Shown: piece by piece, positions 34,861 to 43,348 of the stretch
Layout of the letters: each line of letters starts with the position of its first letter
Numbering within the stretch: the stretch's first letter is position 1
Assembly (NCBI RefSeq): GCF_014646335.1
Contig: NZ_BMNG01000013.1
Coordinates: forward strand, 289,501 to 353,500
DNA from: Streptomyces lasiicapitis
Lineage (GTDB): Bacteria; Actinomycetota; Actinomycetes; Streptomycetales; Streptomycetaceae
Length of the DNA stretch: 64,000 bases
Reading direction: 5' to 3'
Made by a program: the position numbers and the translations under genes
Notes under the pieces: generated by a model
Told to the model about the DNA's origin: nothing
The model's database searches: none
The model's input: the letters and a program-made list of their open reading frames with translations, nothing else

Positions 34861-37800
34861 CTACGAATGCGTGCGCAGCAGCGTCCGCATCGTCCGCATG
34901 GCCACCGACAGGTTGGCCAGGTCGAAGGCGTCGGAGCCCTGGATCTCCTCCAGGGTGGTCCGGGCCCGGCCCAGGATCGCCGCGTTCTTCTCCTCCCACG
35001 CCTTGAAGCGCTGCTCCGGCGTGGACGTGCCGTTGCCGACGGCCAGCACGTCGGCGGTCAGCGCGGAGTGCGCCGCGTACAGGTCCTCGCGGATGGAGGC
35101 GCGGGCCATCGACTGCCAGCGGTCGGACCGCGGCAGCTCGATGATCCGGTCCATGAGCTGGGTGATCCGCAGCCGGTCGGCGAGGTCGTAGTAGATCTCG
35201 GCGACGGCCAGCGGCTCCTTGCCCATGCGGTCGGCGACGGCCACGATGTCGAGCGACGGGAAGGCCGAGGAGAACCCGGCGACCCGCTGGGCCAGCTCGT
35301 CCGGGACACCGGCCGAGGTCAGCTCCTCGCGGATGTTCTCGTACCACTCCAGGTCCGAGCCGCGCATCAGCTTCGGCAGCTCGGTCCACACCTGGGCGAC
35401 GCCCTCGCGGAAGAAGTCGACGGTCTCGGCGAGCTGCAGCGGCTGCGGCCGGTTGTTGAGCAGCCAGCGCGTGCCACGCTCGACGAGCCGGCGGCAGTGC
35501 AGCCGCACCCGCGTCTGCACGTCGGCGGCCACGGCGCTGTCAAGCGCCTCCACGGCGTCCCAGACCTCGCCGAGCCCGAAGATCGCGCGGGCGCAGAGCT
35601 GTGCGCGCACGATCTCCTCGAGGGACGCGCCGGTCTCCTCGCGCAGCCGGTGCAGGAAGGTCGAGCCACCGCTGTTGACGGTGTCGTTGACCAGGATGGT
35701 CGTGACGATCTCGCGGCGCAGCGCGTGCCCGTCGACCTGCTCGGGGAACTTCTCGCGCAGCGCCTTCGGGAAGTACGCGTGCAGCAGGCGCCGCAGGTAG
35801 TCGTCGTCCGGCAGCGTCGTGTGGATCAGCTCGTCCGCGGCCACGATCTTCGTGTACGCGAGGAGGACCGCGAGCTCGGGCTGCGAGAGGCCGCGGCCGG
35901 AGTTGAGCAGCTCGCGGATCTGCCGGTCGGTGGGCAGGAACTCCAGGCCCCGGTCGAGCTGGCCCTCGCGGCCCAGGCGGCGCATGAAGCGCTGGTGGGC
36001 GTGGAGCAGCGAGGGCGACTCGAAGACGGAGTTGGCGAGCGCGGTGTTCTGCGCGTAGTTGTTGCGGAGCACCAACTGGCCGACCTCGTCGGTCATTTCG
36101 GCGAGCAGCTTGTTGCGCTGCTTGACCGTCATGTCCCCGGCCTGCACCACGGCGTTCAGCAGGATCTTGATGTTCACCTCGTGGTCGGAGGTGTCCACGC
36201 CCGCGCTGTTGTCGATGGCGTCGGTGTTGATACGGCCGCCCGCACGCGCGAACTCGATGCGGCCGAGCTGGGTCAGGCCCAGGTTGCCGCCCTCGCCGAC
36301 GACCTTCACGCGCAGGTCGGCGCCGTCGACGCGGATGGCGTCGTTGGCCTTGTCGCCGACGTCCGCGTGCGACTCGGCGCCCGCCTTCACGTACGTACCG
36401 ATGCCGCCGTTCCACAGCAGGTCGACCGGCGCCTTGAGGATGGCCTGCATCAGGTCGGCCGGGGTCATCTTGGCGCCGCCGGTCTCGATGCCGAGGGCCT
36501 GGCGGATGTGGGCGTTGAGCTGGATCGCCTTGGCGGAGCGGGGGAAGATCCCGCCGCCCGAGGAGAGCAGCTCCTTGTTGTAGTCGGCCCAGCTGGAGCG
36601 CGGCAGCTCGAAGAGGCGGCGGCGCTCGGCGTAGGACGTGGCCGCGTCCGGGTTCGGGTCGATGAAGATGTGCCGGTGGTCGAAGGCGGCGACCAGACGG
36701 ATGTGCTCGGAGAGCAGCATGCCGTTGCCGAACACGTCACCGGACATGTCGCCGACGCCGACGACCGTGAAGTCCTCGGTCTGGGTGTTCACGCCCAGCT
36801 CGCGGAAGTGCCGCTTCACGGACTCCCAGGCGCCGCGCGCGGTGATGCCCATGCCCTTGTGGTCGTAGCCCGCGGAGCCGCCGGAGGCGAAGGCGTCACC
36901 GAGCCAGAAGTTGTACGACTCGGCGACCTCGTTGGCGATGTCGGAGAACGTCGCCGTGCCCTTGTCGGCGGCGACCACCAGGTAGGTGTCGTCCTCGTCG
37001 TGGCGCACGACGTCCGCCGGGGGCACGACCTCGCCCGCGACCAGGTTGTCGGTGATGTCGAGCAGCGCCGAGATGAACGTCTTGTAGCAGGCGACGCCCT
37101 CCGCCAGCCACGCGTCGCGGTCCACGGACGGGTCGGGCAGCTGCTTGGCGACGAAGCCGCCCTTCGCGCCGACCGGCACGATGACGGTGTTCTTCACCAT
37201 CTGCGCCTTCACCAGGCCGAGGATCTCCGTACGGAAGTCCTCACGCCGGTCGGACCAGCGAAGCCCGCCGCGCGCGACCTTCCCGAAGCGCAGGTGGACG
37301 CCCTCGACGCGGGGCGAGTACACCCAGATCTCGTACGCGGGACGAGGCGCCGGCAGGTCCGGGATGGCCTGCGGGTCGAACTTCATCGAGACGTACGAGT
37401 GCGGCTTGCCGCCCGCGGCCTCCTGGAAGAAGTTGGTGCGCAGCGTCGCCTTGATGACGGTGAGGAAGGAGCGCAGGATGCGGTCCTCGTCGAGCGAGGC
37501 CACCTGGTCGAGCGCGCCGTCGAGCTCTTCGAGGAGCCCGTCGGTCAGCTCGGTGCCCGCGCGCTGGCGGTCCGGGGACATCCGGGCCTCGAAGAGACTC
37601 ACCAGGAGCCGCGTGGTGTGGACGTTGTTGCGGAGGGTGTCCTCCATGTAGTCCTGGCTGAAGGTGGAGCCCGCCTGGCGCAGGTACTTGGCGTACGCCC
37701 GCAGGACCATCGCCTGGCGCCAGTTCAGACCGGCGCGCAGGACCAGGGAGTTGAAGCCGTCGACCTCGGCCTCGCCGGTCCAGGCGGCGGCGAAGGCCTC

Positions 37801-39855
37801 CTGGAAGCGGGCCCGGCCGTCGTCGCCCAGGTAGTCGCCGTTGCCGTTCTGCGCCTTCGGCATGCGCAGGCCGAAGTCGTAGATCCAGGCGTTGGTGCGG
37901 TCGGAGCAGCGCAGTTCGTACGGCCGCTCGTCGGTGACCTCGACGCCCAGGCGCTGAAGGACGGGCAGCACGGCGGACAGGGAGATCTGCGCGCCGGAGC
38001 GGTAGATCTTGAAGCGGCGCTCGTCGGGGGCGGCGCCCACCGGCTCGTACAGGCTGAGCGCGAAGTCCTGGTGGCTCTGCTGGGAGAGCCGCTCCAGGTG
38101 GACGAGGTCGGCGACCGCGGCGCGCGGGGTGTGGTCGGCCTTGTAGCCCTCGGGGAAGGCGGCGCCGTAGCGGCGGAGCAGTTCCGCGGCGCGCTCCTCG
38201 CCGAGCTCGGCGGTCAGCGCCTCGCCGAAGCCGTCGGCCCAGGAGCGGGCGGCCTCGACCAGGCGGCCCTCGATGCGCTCGACGTCGGCGTCGGAGAGGT
38301 CGGGGACCTCGCCGCCCTTGGGGACGCGGACGACGAAGTGGATGCGGGAGAGGATCGACTCGGTGTTCCAGGCCGTGAAGTCGACGCTGGCGCCGTTCAG
38401 CTCCTCCTTGAGGATGTCGATGATCCGCAGCCGGACGCCGGTGGTGTAGCGGTCGCGCGGCAGGTAGACGAGCGCGGAGTAGTAGCGGCCGTACTCGTCC
38501 TTGCGCAGGTACAGACGCAGGCGGCGGCGTTCCTGGAGGTACAGCACGGACGTGACGATGGACCGCAGCTCGTCGGGCGGGGTCTGGAAGAGCTCGTCGC
38601 GCGGGTAGGTCTCCAGGATCTGGAGCAGGTCGCGGCCGTCGTGGCTGTTGGAGGTGAAGCCCGCGCCCTTGAGGACTTCCTGCACCTTGCGGCGGATGAC
38701 CGGCACGCGGCGCACGGACTCGGTGTACGCGGCGGAGGAGAACAGGCCGAGGAAGCGGCGCTCGCCGACGACGTTGCCGTGCTCGTCGAACTTCTTCACG
38801 CCGACGTAGTCGAGGTAGCTGGGCCGGTGCACCGTGGAGCGGCTGTTGGCCTTGGTGAGGACGAGCAGCTTGTGCTCGCGGGCCTTGGCGCGGGCGTCGG
38901 CGGGCAGCCGGTTGAAGGACGGGCTGACCGGGTGGTGGTCGTCGCCGTCGGTGTGGTGCGGGTCGGCGCGCAGGATGCCGAGGCCGGTGCCGGGGACGGC
39001 GGCGAGGGAGTCGTCGTCCGTCAGGTCGTACTCGCGGTAGCCGAGGAAGGTGAAGTGGTCGGCGGCGAGCCAGCGGAGCAGCTCGCGGGCCTCCTCGACC
39101 TCCTGGTCGCGGACGTCGTCGGCGGTCGGCTCGGTCGGCAGCTCGTCGGCGATGCGCAGCGCGGAGTCGCGCATCTTCTCCCAGTCCTCGACCGTCTCGC
39201 GGACGTCGGACAGGATGCGCAGCAGGTCGGCGGTGATCTGCTTCAGGTCGGAGCGGTCGGTCTCGCGGTCGATCTCGACGTGGATCCACGACTCGGTGAC
39301 TGCGTCGTGCGGGCGCTCGGAGCCGCTTGGGGTCTCGGGGAGTACTTCGAGGAGCTTGCCGGTGACGTCACGGCGGACCACGACCTGCGGGTGGATCACG
39401 ACGTGGATGCCGCGTCCCTGCCGGGACAGCTCGTTGGTGACGGAGTCGACCAGGAACGGCATGTCGTCGGTCACGACCTCGACGACGGAGTGGCTGCAGG
39501 TCCAGCCGTTCTCCTCGACGGTCGGGGTGTGCACCCGGACGTTGGCCGTGCCCTGGGGGCGATTCTCGGCCAGTCGGTAGTGGGAGTAGGCGGCTCCGAA
39601 GACGTCGACCGGGTCGCGGTCGGACAGGTCCTCGGGGGCGGTGTGCAGGTAGTAGCGCTGGAGGAACGCGAGCACTTTCTGGGTGTCGGCCGGGCCCGCC
39701 GCCTTCTGTGCGCCGGCCCTCCCGCCGCCCTTGCTCCCGCCCGTGGACCCGGTCGGTGCTCCCGTTGGCAGGCGCCCCCCGACCGGGCTGTTCTCAGCTA
39801 CCCGGGCCGCCCGCGCGAGCAGCTCGGCCTTGGCTTCGTCCAGCTTGGTCTGCAT
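34861..39855 (-). CDS. gdhB: large NAD-specific glutamate dehydrogenase
   Basis: 1664 residues from ATG 39855, with an AGAGGA sequence in front. This is the 180-kDa class first described in Streptomyces and Pseudomonas. A long N-terminal regulatory half precedes a catalytic region (about 780-1250) that includes GKVARGGLRWSDRREDFRTE and NTVIVPVGAKGGFVAKQ, the lysine-rich active-site stretch. The enzyme oxidatively deaminates glutamate to 2-oxoglutarate and ammonium with NAD. It is a single-gene unit with a strong terminator. Orthologues sit near secA and the mtrAB cluster in other streptomycetes (knowledge of synteny). The family is firm; the symbol is conventional. Confidence 0.93.
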   Translation of the reverse strand: MQTKLDEAKAELLARAARVAENSPVGGRLPTGAPTGSTGGSKGGGRAGAQKAAGPADTQKVLAFLQRYYLHTAPEDLSDRDPVDVFGAAYSHYRLAENRPQGTANVRVHTPTVEENGWTCSHSVVEVVTDDMPFLVDSVTNELSRQGRGIHVVIHPQVVVRRDVTGKLLEVLPETPSGSERPHDAVTESWIHVEIDRETDRSDLKQITADLLRILSDVRETVEDWEKMRDSALRIADELPTEPTADDVRDQEVEEARELLRWLAADHFTFLGYREYDLTDDDSLAAVPGTGLGILRADPHHTDGDDHHPVSPSFNRLPADARAKAREHKLLVLTKANSRSTVHRPSYLDYVGVKKFDEHGNVVGERRFLGLFSSAAYTESVRRVPVIRRKVQEVLKGAGFTSNSHDGRDLLQILETYPRDELFQTPPDELRSIVTSVLYLQERRRLRLYLRKDEYGRYYSALVYLPRDRYTTGVRLRIIDILKEELNGASVDFTAWNTESILSRIHFVVRVPKGGEVPDLSDADVERIEGRLVEAARSWADGFGEALTAELGEERAAELLRRYGAAFPEGYKADHTPRAAVADLVHLERLSQQSHQDFALSLYEPVGAAPDERRFKIYRSGAQISLSAVLPVLQRLGVEVTDERPYELRCSDRTNAWIYDFGLRMPKAQNGNGDYLGDDGRARFQEAFAAAWTGEAEVDGFNSLVLRAGLNWRQAMVLRAYAKYLRQAGSTFSQDYMEDTLRNNVHTTRLLVSLFEARMSPDRQRAGTELTDGLLEELDGALDQVASLDEDRILRSFLTVIKATLRTNFFQEAAGGKPHSYVSMKFDPQAIPDLPAPRPAYEIWVYSPRVEGVHLRFGKVARGGLRWSDRREDFRTEILGLVKAQMVKNTVIVPVGAKGGFVAKQLPDPSVDRDAWLAEGVACYKTFISALLDITDNLVAGEVVPPADVVRHDEDDTYLVVAADKGTATFSDIANEVAESYNFWLGDAFASGGSAGYDHKGMGITARGAWESVKRHFRELGVNTQTEDFTVVGVGDMSGDVFGNGMLLSEHIRLVAAFDHRHIFIDPNPDAATSYAERRRLFELPRSSWADYNKELLSSGGGIFPRSAKAIQLNAHIRQALGIETGGAKMTPADLMQAILKAPVDLLWNGGIGTYVKAGAESHADVGDKANDAIRVDGADLRVKVVGEGGNLGLTQLGRIEFARAGGRINTDAIDNSAGVDTSDHEVNIKILLNAVVQAGDMTVKQRNKLLAEMTDEVGQLVLRNNYAQNTALANSVFESPSLLHAHQRFMRRLGREGQLDRGLEFLPTDRQIRELLNSGRGLSQPELAVLLAYTKIVAADELIHTTLPDDDYLRRLLHAYFPKALREKFPEQVDGHALRREIVTTILVNDTVNSGGSTFLHRLREETGASLEEIVRAQLCARAIFGLGEVWDAVEALDSAVAADVQTRVRLHCRRLVERGTRWLLNNRPQPLQLAETVDFFREGVAQVWTELPKLMRGSDLEWYENIREELTSAGVPDELAQRVAGFSSAFPSLDIVAVADRMGKEPLAVAEIYYDLADRLRITQLMDRIIELPRSDRWQSMARASIREDLYAAHSALTADVLAVGNGTSTPEQRFKAWEEKNAAILGRARTTLEEIQGSDAFDLANLSVAMRTMRTLLRTHS

Positions 39856-40468
39856 TGTCCTCTGACTCCTGTCGCGCGCCGTTGCGTGACGTAGAAGGAA
39901 GTGATGTGACGTAACGCCGCGACGCGGGGTCTCCGGTCCAAGTCGACGTTATGCCGCGATGAGCGGTGACCGGGCGGTAATCCGCCAATTCTGGCGAAAT
40001 CATTGGCCGACCCAGGTGTCCGTGATGTCGACGATGTCCGCGACATCCGCTCCGGGAAAAGTCGTCAGCGTGGCGCCCGGCACGGTTCGTGTACTCCGTG
40101 CTCTCCGGGCGCGAGGCGGAGGCGTCGTCGCCCCCGCGGGATATCGCGCTGATCACGGGACAAGGCTATCGCCCCGCACCGGGAAGTCGTCATGAGCCGT
40201 ATGTGTACAAAACCAGGGGTCGAATTTTGACAGTCTGCACAGTCCGAGTACGGAGGCGGTGTGCGGATCCGGCCACGCGGGCGCCAAATATGCCCCCCGG
40301 GCTGGGCGGACGTCCCCAGCCGTGGCCCGGCGAGATGCCGCCTCGCCGTGGGCGGAGCGGGACGCCCCCTTGGCAAACGGGGCGGCGCGATGCACGTTGA
40401 GCGTGACGGAACGCACGTTGAGCGTGCAGGACCGCATCGCGCTCGACCGACTCGGGGAGCGAACAGCC
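39856..40468. other. 613-bp divergent promoter region between glutamate dehydrogenase and the DJ-1 gene
   Basis: No gene is supported. GTGACGTA occurs at 39886-39893 and 39906-39913, 20 bp apart, just before the dehydrogenase. TTGACA near 40227 is a possible -35 for the DJ-1 direction, without a clear -10. A pair of 14-bp direct repeats lies at 40392-40426 (separate entry). The region is AT-richer between 40190 and 40300. Confidence 0.6.
40392..40427 (+). promoter_or_regulatory. 14-bp direct repeats with 21-bp period upstream of the DJ-1 gene
   Basis: GCACGTTGAGCGTG occurs perfectly at 40392-40405 and 40413-40426. Each unit has inverted ends (CACG/CGTG) around TTGAG, and the spacing equals two helical turns. 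It lies 42 bp before the ATG, a plausible tandem site for a regulator of the DJ-1 gene. Confidence 0.55.
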
Positions 40469-41035
40469 ATGGCAGCCAAGATCCTGATCGTCACCGGTGA
40501 CGCGGCGGAGTCGCTGGAGGTCCTCTACCCCTACCAGCGCCTGCGCGAGGAGGGTTACGACGTCCACATCGCGGCCCCCGCCCGCAAGAAGCTCCAGTTC
40601 GTGGTGCACGACTTCGAGCCGGGCTTCGACACGTACACCGAGAAACCGGGCTACACCTGGCCCGCCGACCTGGCCTTCTCCGAGGTCGATCCGGGGCAGT
40701 ACGTGGCCCTGGTCATCCCGGGCGGGCGCGCTCCCGAGTACCTCCGGGGCGACCCCGAGCTGCGCAAGATCCTCAAGTCCTTCTTCGACGCCGACAAGCC
40801 CGTCGCCCAGATCTGCCACGGCCCCCTGCTCACCGCGGCCATCGGCAGCCTCGCGGGCCGCCGCGTGACGGCCTATCCGGCCCTGGAGATCGACATGCAG
40901 ACGGCGGGCGCCACCTTCCAGGACGCGGAGGCGGTGGTCGACGGCACGCTGGTCTCGTCCAGGGCCTGGCCGGATCACTCCGGGTGGATGCGCGAATTCT
41001 TGACCGTGCTGCGGTCGAAGGCTCCGGTTACGTGA
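40469..41035 (+). CDS. DJ-1/PfpI family protein
   Basis: 188 residues from ATG 40469, with GGGAGCG upstream. The class I glutamine-amidotransferase-like fold shows the nucleophile elbow QICHGPLL with Cys116 and His117, and the oxyanion-side LVIPGGRAPEYLR with Glu90. Family members include intracellular proteases, chaperones, and glyoxalase- or deglycase-type enzymes. The sequence cannot separate these. It is a single gene, with the 21-bp-period repeats in front and a hairpin shared with the convergent HAD gene behind. A role in stress or carbonyl detoxification is possible but unproven. Confidence 0.9.
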   Translation: MAAKILIVTGDAAESLEVLYPYQRLREEGYDVHIAAPARKKLQFVVHDFEPGFDTYTEKPGYTWPADLAFSEVDPGQYVALVIPGGRAPEYLRGDPELRKILKSFFDADKPVAQICHGPLLTAAIGSLAGRRVTAYPALEIDMQTAGATFQDAEAVVDGTLVSSRAWPDHSGWMREFLTVLRSKAPVT

Positions 41036-41058
41036 GCTGAGGCTTTCCGGTACGCGGT

Positions 41059-41076
41059 GCGGGCCGGAAGGCCCGC
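41059..41076. terminator. short bidirectional terminator hairpin
   Basis: GCGGGCC (41059-41065), loop GGAA, GGCCCGC (41070-41076), placed between the convergent DJ-1 and HAD genes only 44 bp apart. Confidence 0.6.
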
Positions 41077-41078
41077 GC

Positions 41079-41747
41079 TCACGCCACCAACCGCTCCGCG
41101 GTCTCCACGGCCTCGTCGAGGCTGTCCACCACGGGCACCCCGGCGACTTCCAGGCTGGCCCGGCTGTGCGACCCACCGGTGTACAACACGGCCCGGGCCC
41201 CCACATGGGCGGCAGCCCGGGCGTCGTCGACGGCGTCCCCGATGACAACGACCTGCTCGGCCGCAACCCCGGCCAACTCTCCGAGATGCCGGACCATCCG
41301 CTCGGCCTTCCCGGCATGGGACGCATCCGTACGCCCGTCGATCCGCACGAACCGCTCAGCGATCCCGTGCCGCCGCACCAACGGCACCAGATGCTCGTGC
41401 GGCGCGAGCGACAACAACGACTGCGTACGCCCCTCGGCCTGCCGCAGCGCGAGCAGCTCCGCCGCCCCCTCGACAAGCCCGCACGCGTCCACCCGCGTCC
41501 CATAGTGCTTGTGGAAGACGGCGTCCATCACGAGCCACTCGTCCTCGGTGGGCAGCCGCCCCATCAGCCGCTTGTAGAACAACGGCACCGGCACGCAGTA
41601 CAGCTCCCGATACCGCTCCAGCGTGATCGGCTCCAGCCCGATCTCCAGGAACGACGCGTTCGTGGCCCCGATCACCGCGTCGATGTCGTGCAGAAGTGTC
41701 CCGTTCCAGTCCCATACGATGTGCGCCCCGCGCTGCTGCTTCCCCAT
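41079..41747 (-). CDS. HAD-superfamily hydrolase
   Basis: 222 residues. Motif I is WDWNGT at 12-17, with the nucleophile Asp13 and Asn15 in place of the usual second Asp. That change is common in one actinobacterial HAD group but could reduce phosphatase activity. The C1 cap domain is helical (about 20-100), and motif IV is VIGDAVDD near 168-175. The general fold is that of phosphoglycolate phosphatase (Gph-like). The substrate is unknown. It runs convergent to the DJ-1 gene and is separated from the next gene upstream by a tandem-repeat gap. Confidence 0.87.
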   Translation of the reverse strand: MGKQQRGAHIVWDWNGTLLHDIDAVIGATNASFLEIGLEPITLERYRELYCVPVPLFYKRLMGRLPTEDEWLVMDAVFHKHYGTRVDACGLVEGAAELLALRQAEGRTQSLLSLAPHEHLVPLVRRHGIAERFVRIDGRTDASHAGKAERMVRHLGELAGVAAEQVVVIGDAVDDARAAAHVGARAVLYTGGSHSRASLEVAGVPVVDSLDEAVETAERLVA

Positions 41748-41814
41748 GCAACGACGGTACCCGGCCCCACCGACAATCCGTCCGGCAGCGGCATCCGCCC
41801 GGGCCCTGACCAGG

Positions 41815-41856
41815 GCGTGGGCGTGAGCATGGGCGTAAGCGTAAGCGTGGGCGTGG
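41815..41856. repeat. GCGTGG/GCGTAA-type hexamer repeats in an intergenic gap
   Basis: About seven six-base units built on GCGTG or GCGTA run through the 116-bp gap between the HAD gene and the DUF6912 gene. Purine-pyrimidine alternation is noticeable. Probably a slippage-generated microsatellite; no function is inferred. Confidence 0.6.
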
Positions 41857-41863
41857 GCCCCGC

Positions 41864-42379
41864 CTAGGCTCCCGGCCCGACCAGGTTCGGGATCTCCTGC
41901 GTGGCGTACCAGAGCAGCTCGTGGTCCTCGGCCCCGTCCACGACGAACTGGGCGTCGTCGTCCCCCTGGTCCGCCGCCCCCAGCGCGTCCGCCGCCGCGG
42001 TGACGTCCGCCTCCGCGTCGTCGGAGTCGACGTGCACCGCGGCCGCCTTGGCCAACGGCAGCGCGACGGTGACCCGCACCTCGCCGAGCGCCCCCCGGTC
42101 GAGCCCCCGGTCGGGATCGGCGACGGCGGTCCCGTCGGGAACGTCGGCGGCGAGGACGACCCGCCGCCGCGCGGTCCCCGGCTCACCGGCGAGCATCCGC
42201 AGCGAGGCGAGCGCCGCCCGGTTCAGGGCCGCGTACTCCAGCTCCTCGAGGTCGTCGGAGACGTACCACTCGCGCAGCGCGGGCGTCACGGCGTACGCGG
42301 TCATCGGCCCGGGACCCAGCTCACCGGCCTCGTGCGCCTGCGCGAGACGGGGCAGTGTCAGGGGTACGTACACGCGCAT
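41864..42379 (-). CDS. DUF6912-family conserved actinobacterial protein
   Basis: 171 residues, starting MRVYVPLTL and containing ALREWYVSDDLEELEYAALNRAA. This pattern is, from memory, that of an actinobacterial family of unknown function (DUF6912). No catalytic motif or membrane segment is visible; the C-terminal half is acidic. It is divergent from the Rv3235-like gene. Its role is unknown, but the position near secA is conserved in relatives (synteny knowledge). Confidence 0.75.
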   Translation of the reverse strand: MRVYVPLTLPRLAQAHEAGELGPGPMTAYAVTPALREWYVSDDLEELEYAALNRAALASLRMLAGEPGTARRRVVLAADVPDGTAVADPDRGLDRGALGEVRVTVALPLAKAAAVHVDSDDAEADVTAAADALGAADQGDDDAQFVVDGAEDHELLWYATQEIPNLVGPGA

Positions 42380-42698
42380 GACTGGCCGCTTTCGTAGTTC
42401 GCCAAGGCTCCCGGGAGTGGCCTCCAGGACTCCCGGGACGGGCCTTCAGGATACGTGCGCGCGTCCCCCTTCGAGGTGCCGCCCGCCACGACGGCCCCGT
42501 CCACTCCGGTACGCCCCGTCACCCTCCCGTCCCGCACGGGCACGGGCCCCGGAGCACCCCCGATCACCGTGATGAGTGAACCGCCCGACGGCCCCCGGCA
42601 CCCCTCCGAAACCGTTGCGGCGCCCGCCCCCGCGGCCGTACAAGATCCCCAGCAGGAAGTTACCCATCGGTATCCCGCGGCCCGGAACGGAGATCCCC
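42380..42698. other. 319-bp divergent intergenic region
   Basis: This lies between the DUF6912 gene and the Rv3235-like gene. It is Pro-codon-rich and open in several frames, so the 5' limit of the following gene is uncertain: an in-frame GTG at 42576 would add 41 Pro-rich residues. No clear promoter or terminator was recognised. Confidence 0.5.
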
Positions 42699-43250
42699 AT
42701 GCACCGCCCCCCGACCAGCCTCCGCAAGATCATGACCCGCCCCCGCCGCCCGGCGGGCACCCGCGCGGGCGACACCCACCCTGCCGGACCCCACCCCGCC
42801 GGACCCCGTCCCGCCGGCCACCGTCCTGCCGGCCACCGTCCCACCGGACCACGCCCGCCCGCGGGCCGCCCACCCGGCCGCCAGGACCCGCGCCGCCCCA
42901 GCGGCTCACGGCCCCGGCGGATCCCGGCCCAGCCGCCCCCGCACCCGGCCGAGCTCTTCACCGAGCTGCTGCTCCTGGTGCTCAGCGGCCAGCGCCCCGT
43001 GCACGCCGTCGCCCGTCACATCGCCCACACCGCGTACGACGACCTGGTCCGCCTCGCCGAACTGCTGCCGCTGCGCTCCGTGGGCGGCCACCGCCCCGCC
43101 GTACTACGCGTCGGCCACTACGAGGTACGTCCCGGGGTCTTCGAGGTCTTCGCCCGCGTCGGCGCGGGTCCGGCCCTGCGGGCGCTGGCGTTCCGCCTGC
43201 ACCAGGGCGACGACGAGCGCTGGCGCTGCACGGCGGTGGAGGTGGCCTGA
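42699..43250 (+). CDS. Rv3235-family protein with Pro-rich N-terminal repeats
   Basis: 183 residues from ATG 42699 (GGAGATC upstream). GTG 42576 would add 41 residues and cannot be excluded. Residues 20-65 are a Pro-Ala-Gly/His repeat (PAGPHPAGPRPAGHRPAGH) from tandem 12-15-bp units. The C-terminal 100 residues hold the conserved domain (LFTELLLLVLSGQRPVHAVARH and RVGAGPALRALAFRL). In Mycobacterium the homologue lies near secA1, and secA is the convergent neighbour here, matching that synteny. The function of the family is not known; the Pro-rich part may be an unstructured tether. Confidence 0.75.
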   Translation: MHRPPTSLRKIMTRPRRPAGTRAGDTHPAGPHPAGPRPAGHRPAGHRPTGPRPPAGRPPGRQDPRRPSGSRPRRIPAQPPPHPAELFTELLLLVLSGQRPVHAVARHIAHTAYDDLVRLAELLPLRSVGGHRPAVLRVGHYEVRPGVFEVFARVGAGPALRALAFRLHQGDDERWRCTAVEVA

Positions 43251-43296
43251 CCGTCCGCCCGGCAGCATCGCCCCGGCCGTCCCGCGGACAACGCGA

Positions 43297-43326
43297 AGGG
43301 CCGGACACCACCCGGTGCCCGGCCCT
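43297..43326. terminator. terminator hairpin between the Rv3235-like gene and secA
   Basis: AGGGCCGG pairs with CCGGCCCT, with an inner CACC/GGTG stem and one mismatch (43297-43326). It lies between the two convergent stops at 43250 and 43349 and would act on both strands. Confidence 0.75.
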
Positions 43327-43348
43327 CACTCACATCCTGCGCGCGGCG

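Noticed and set aside
34567..39894. 1775-codon open frame on the plus strand across the glutamate dehydrogenase gene
   Set aside because: It is the antisense of a recognised enzyme, has no domain, and is a product of high GC content.
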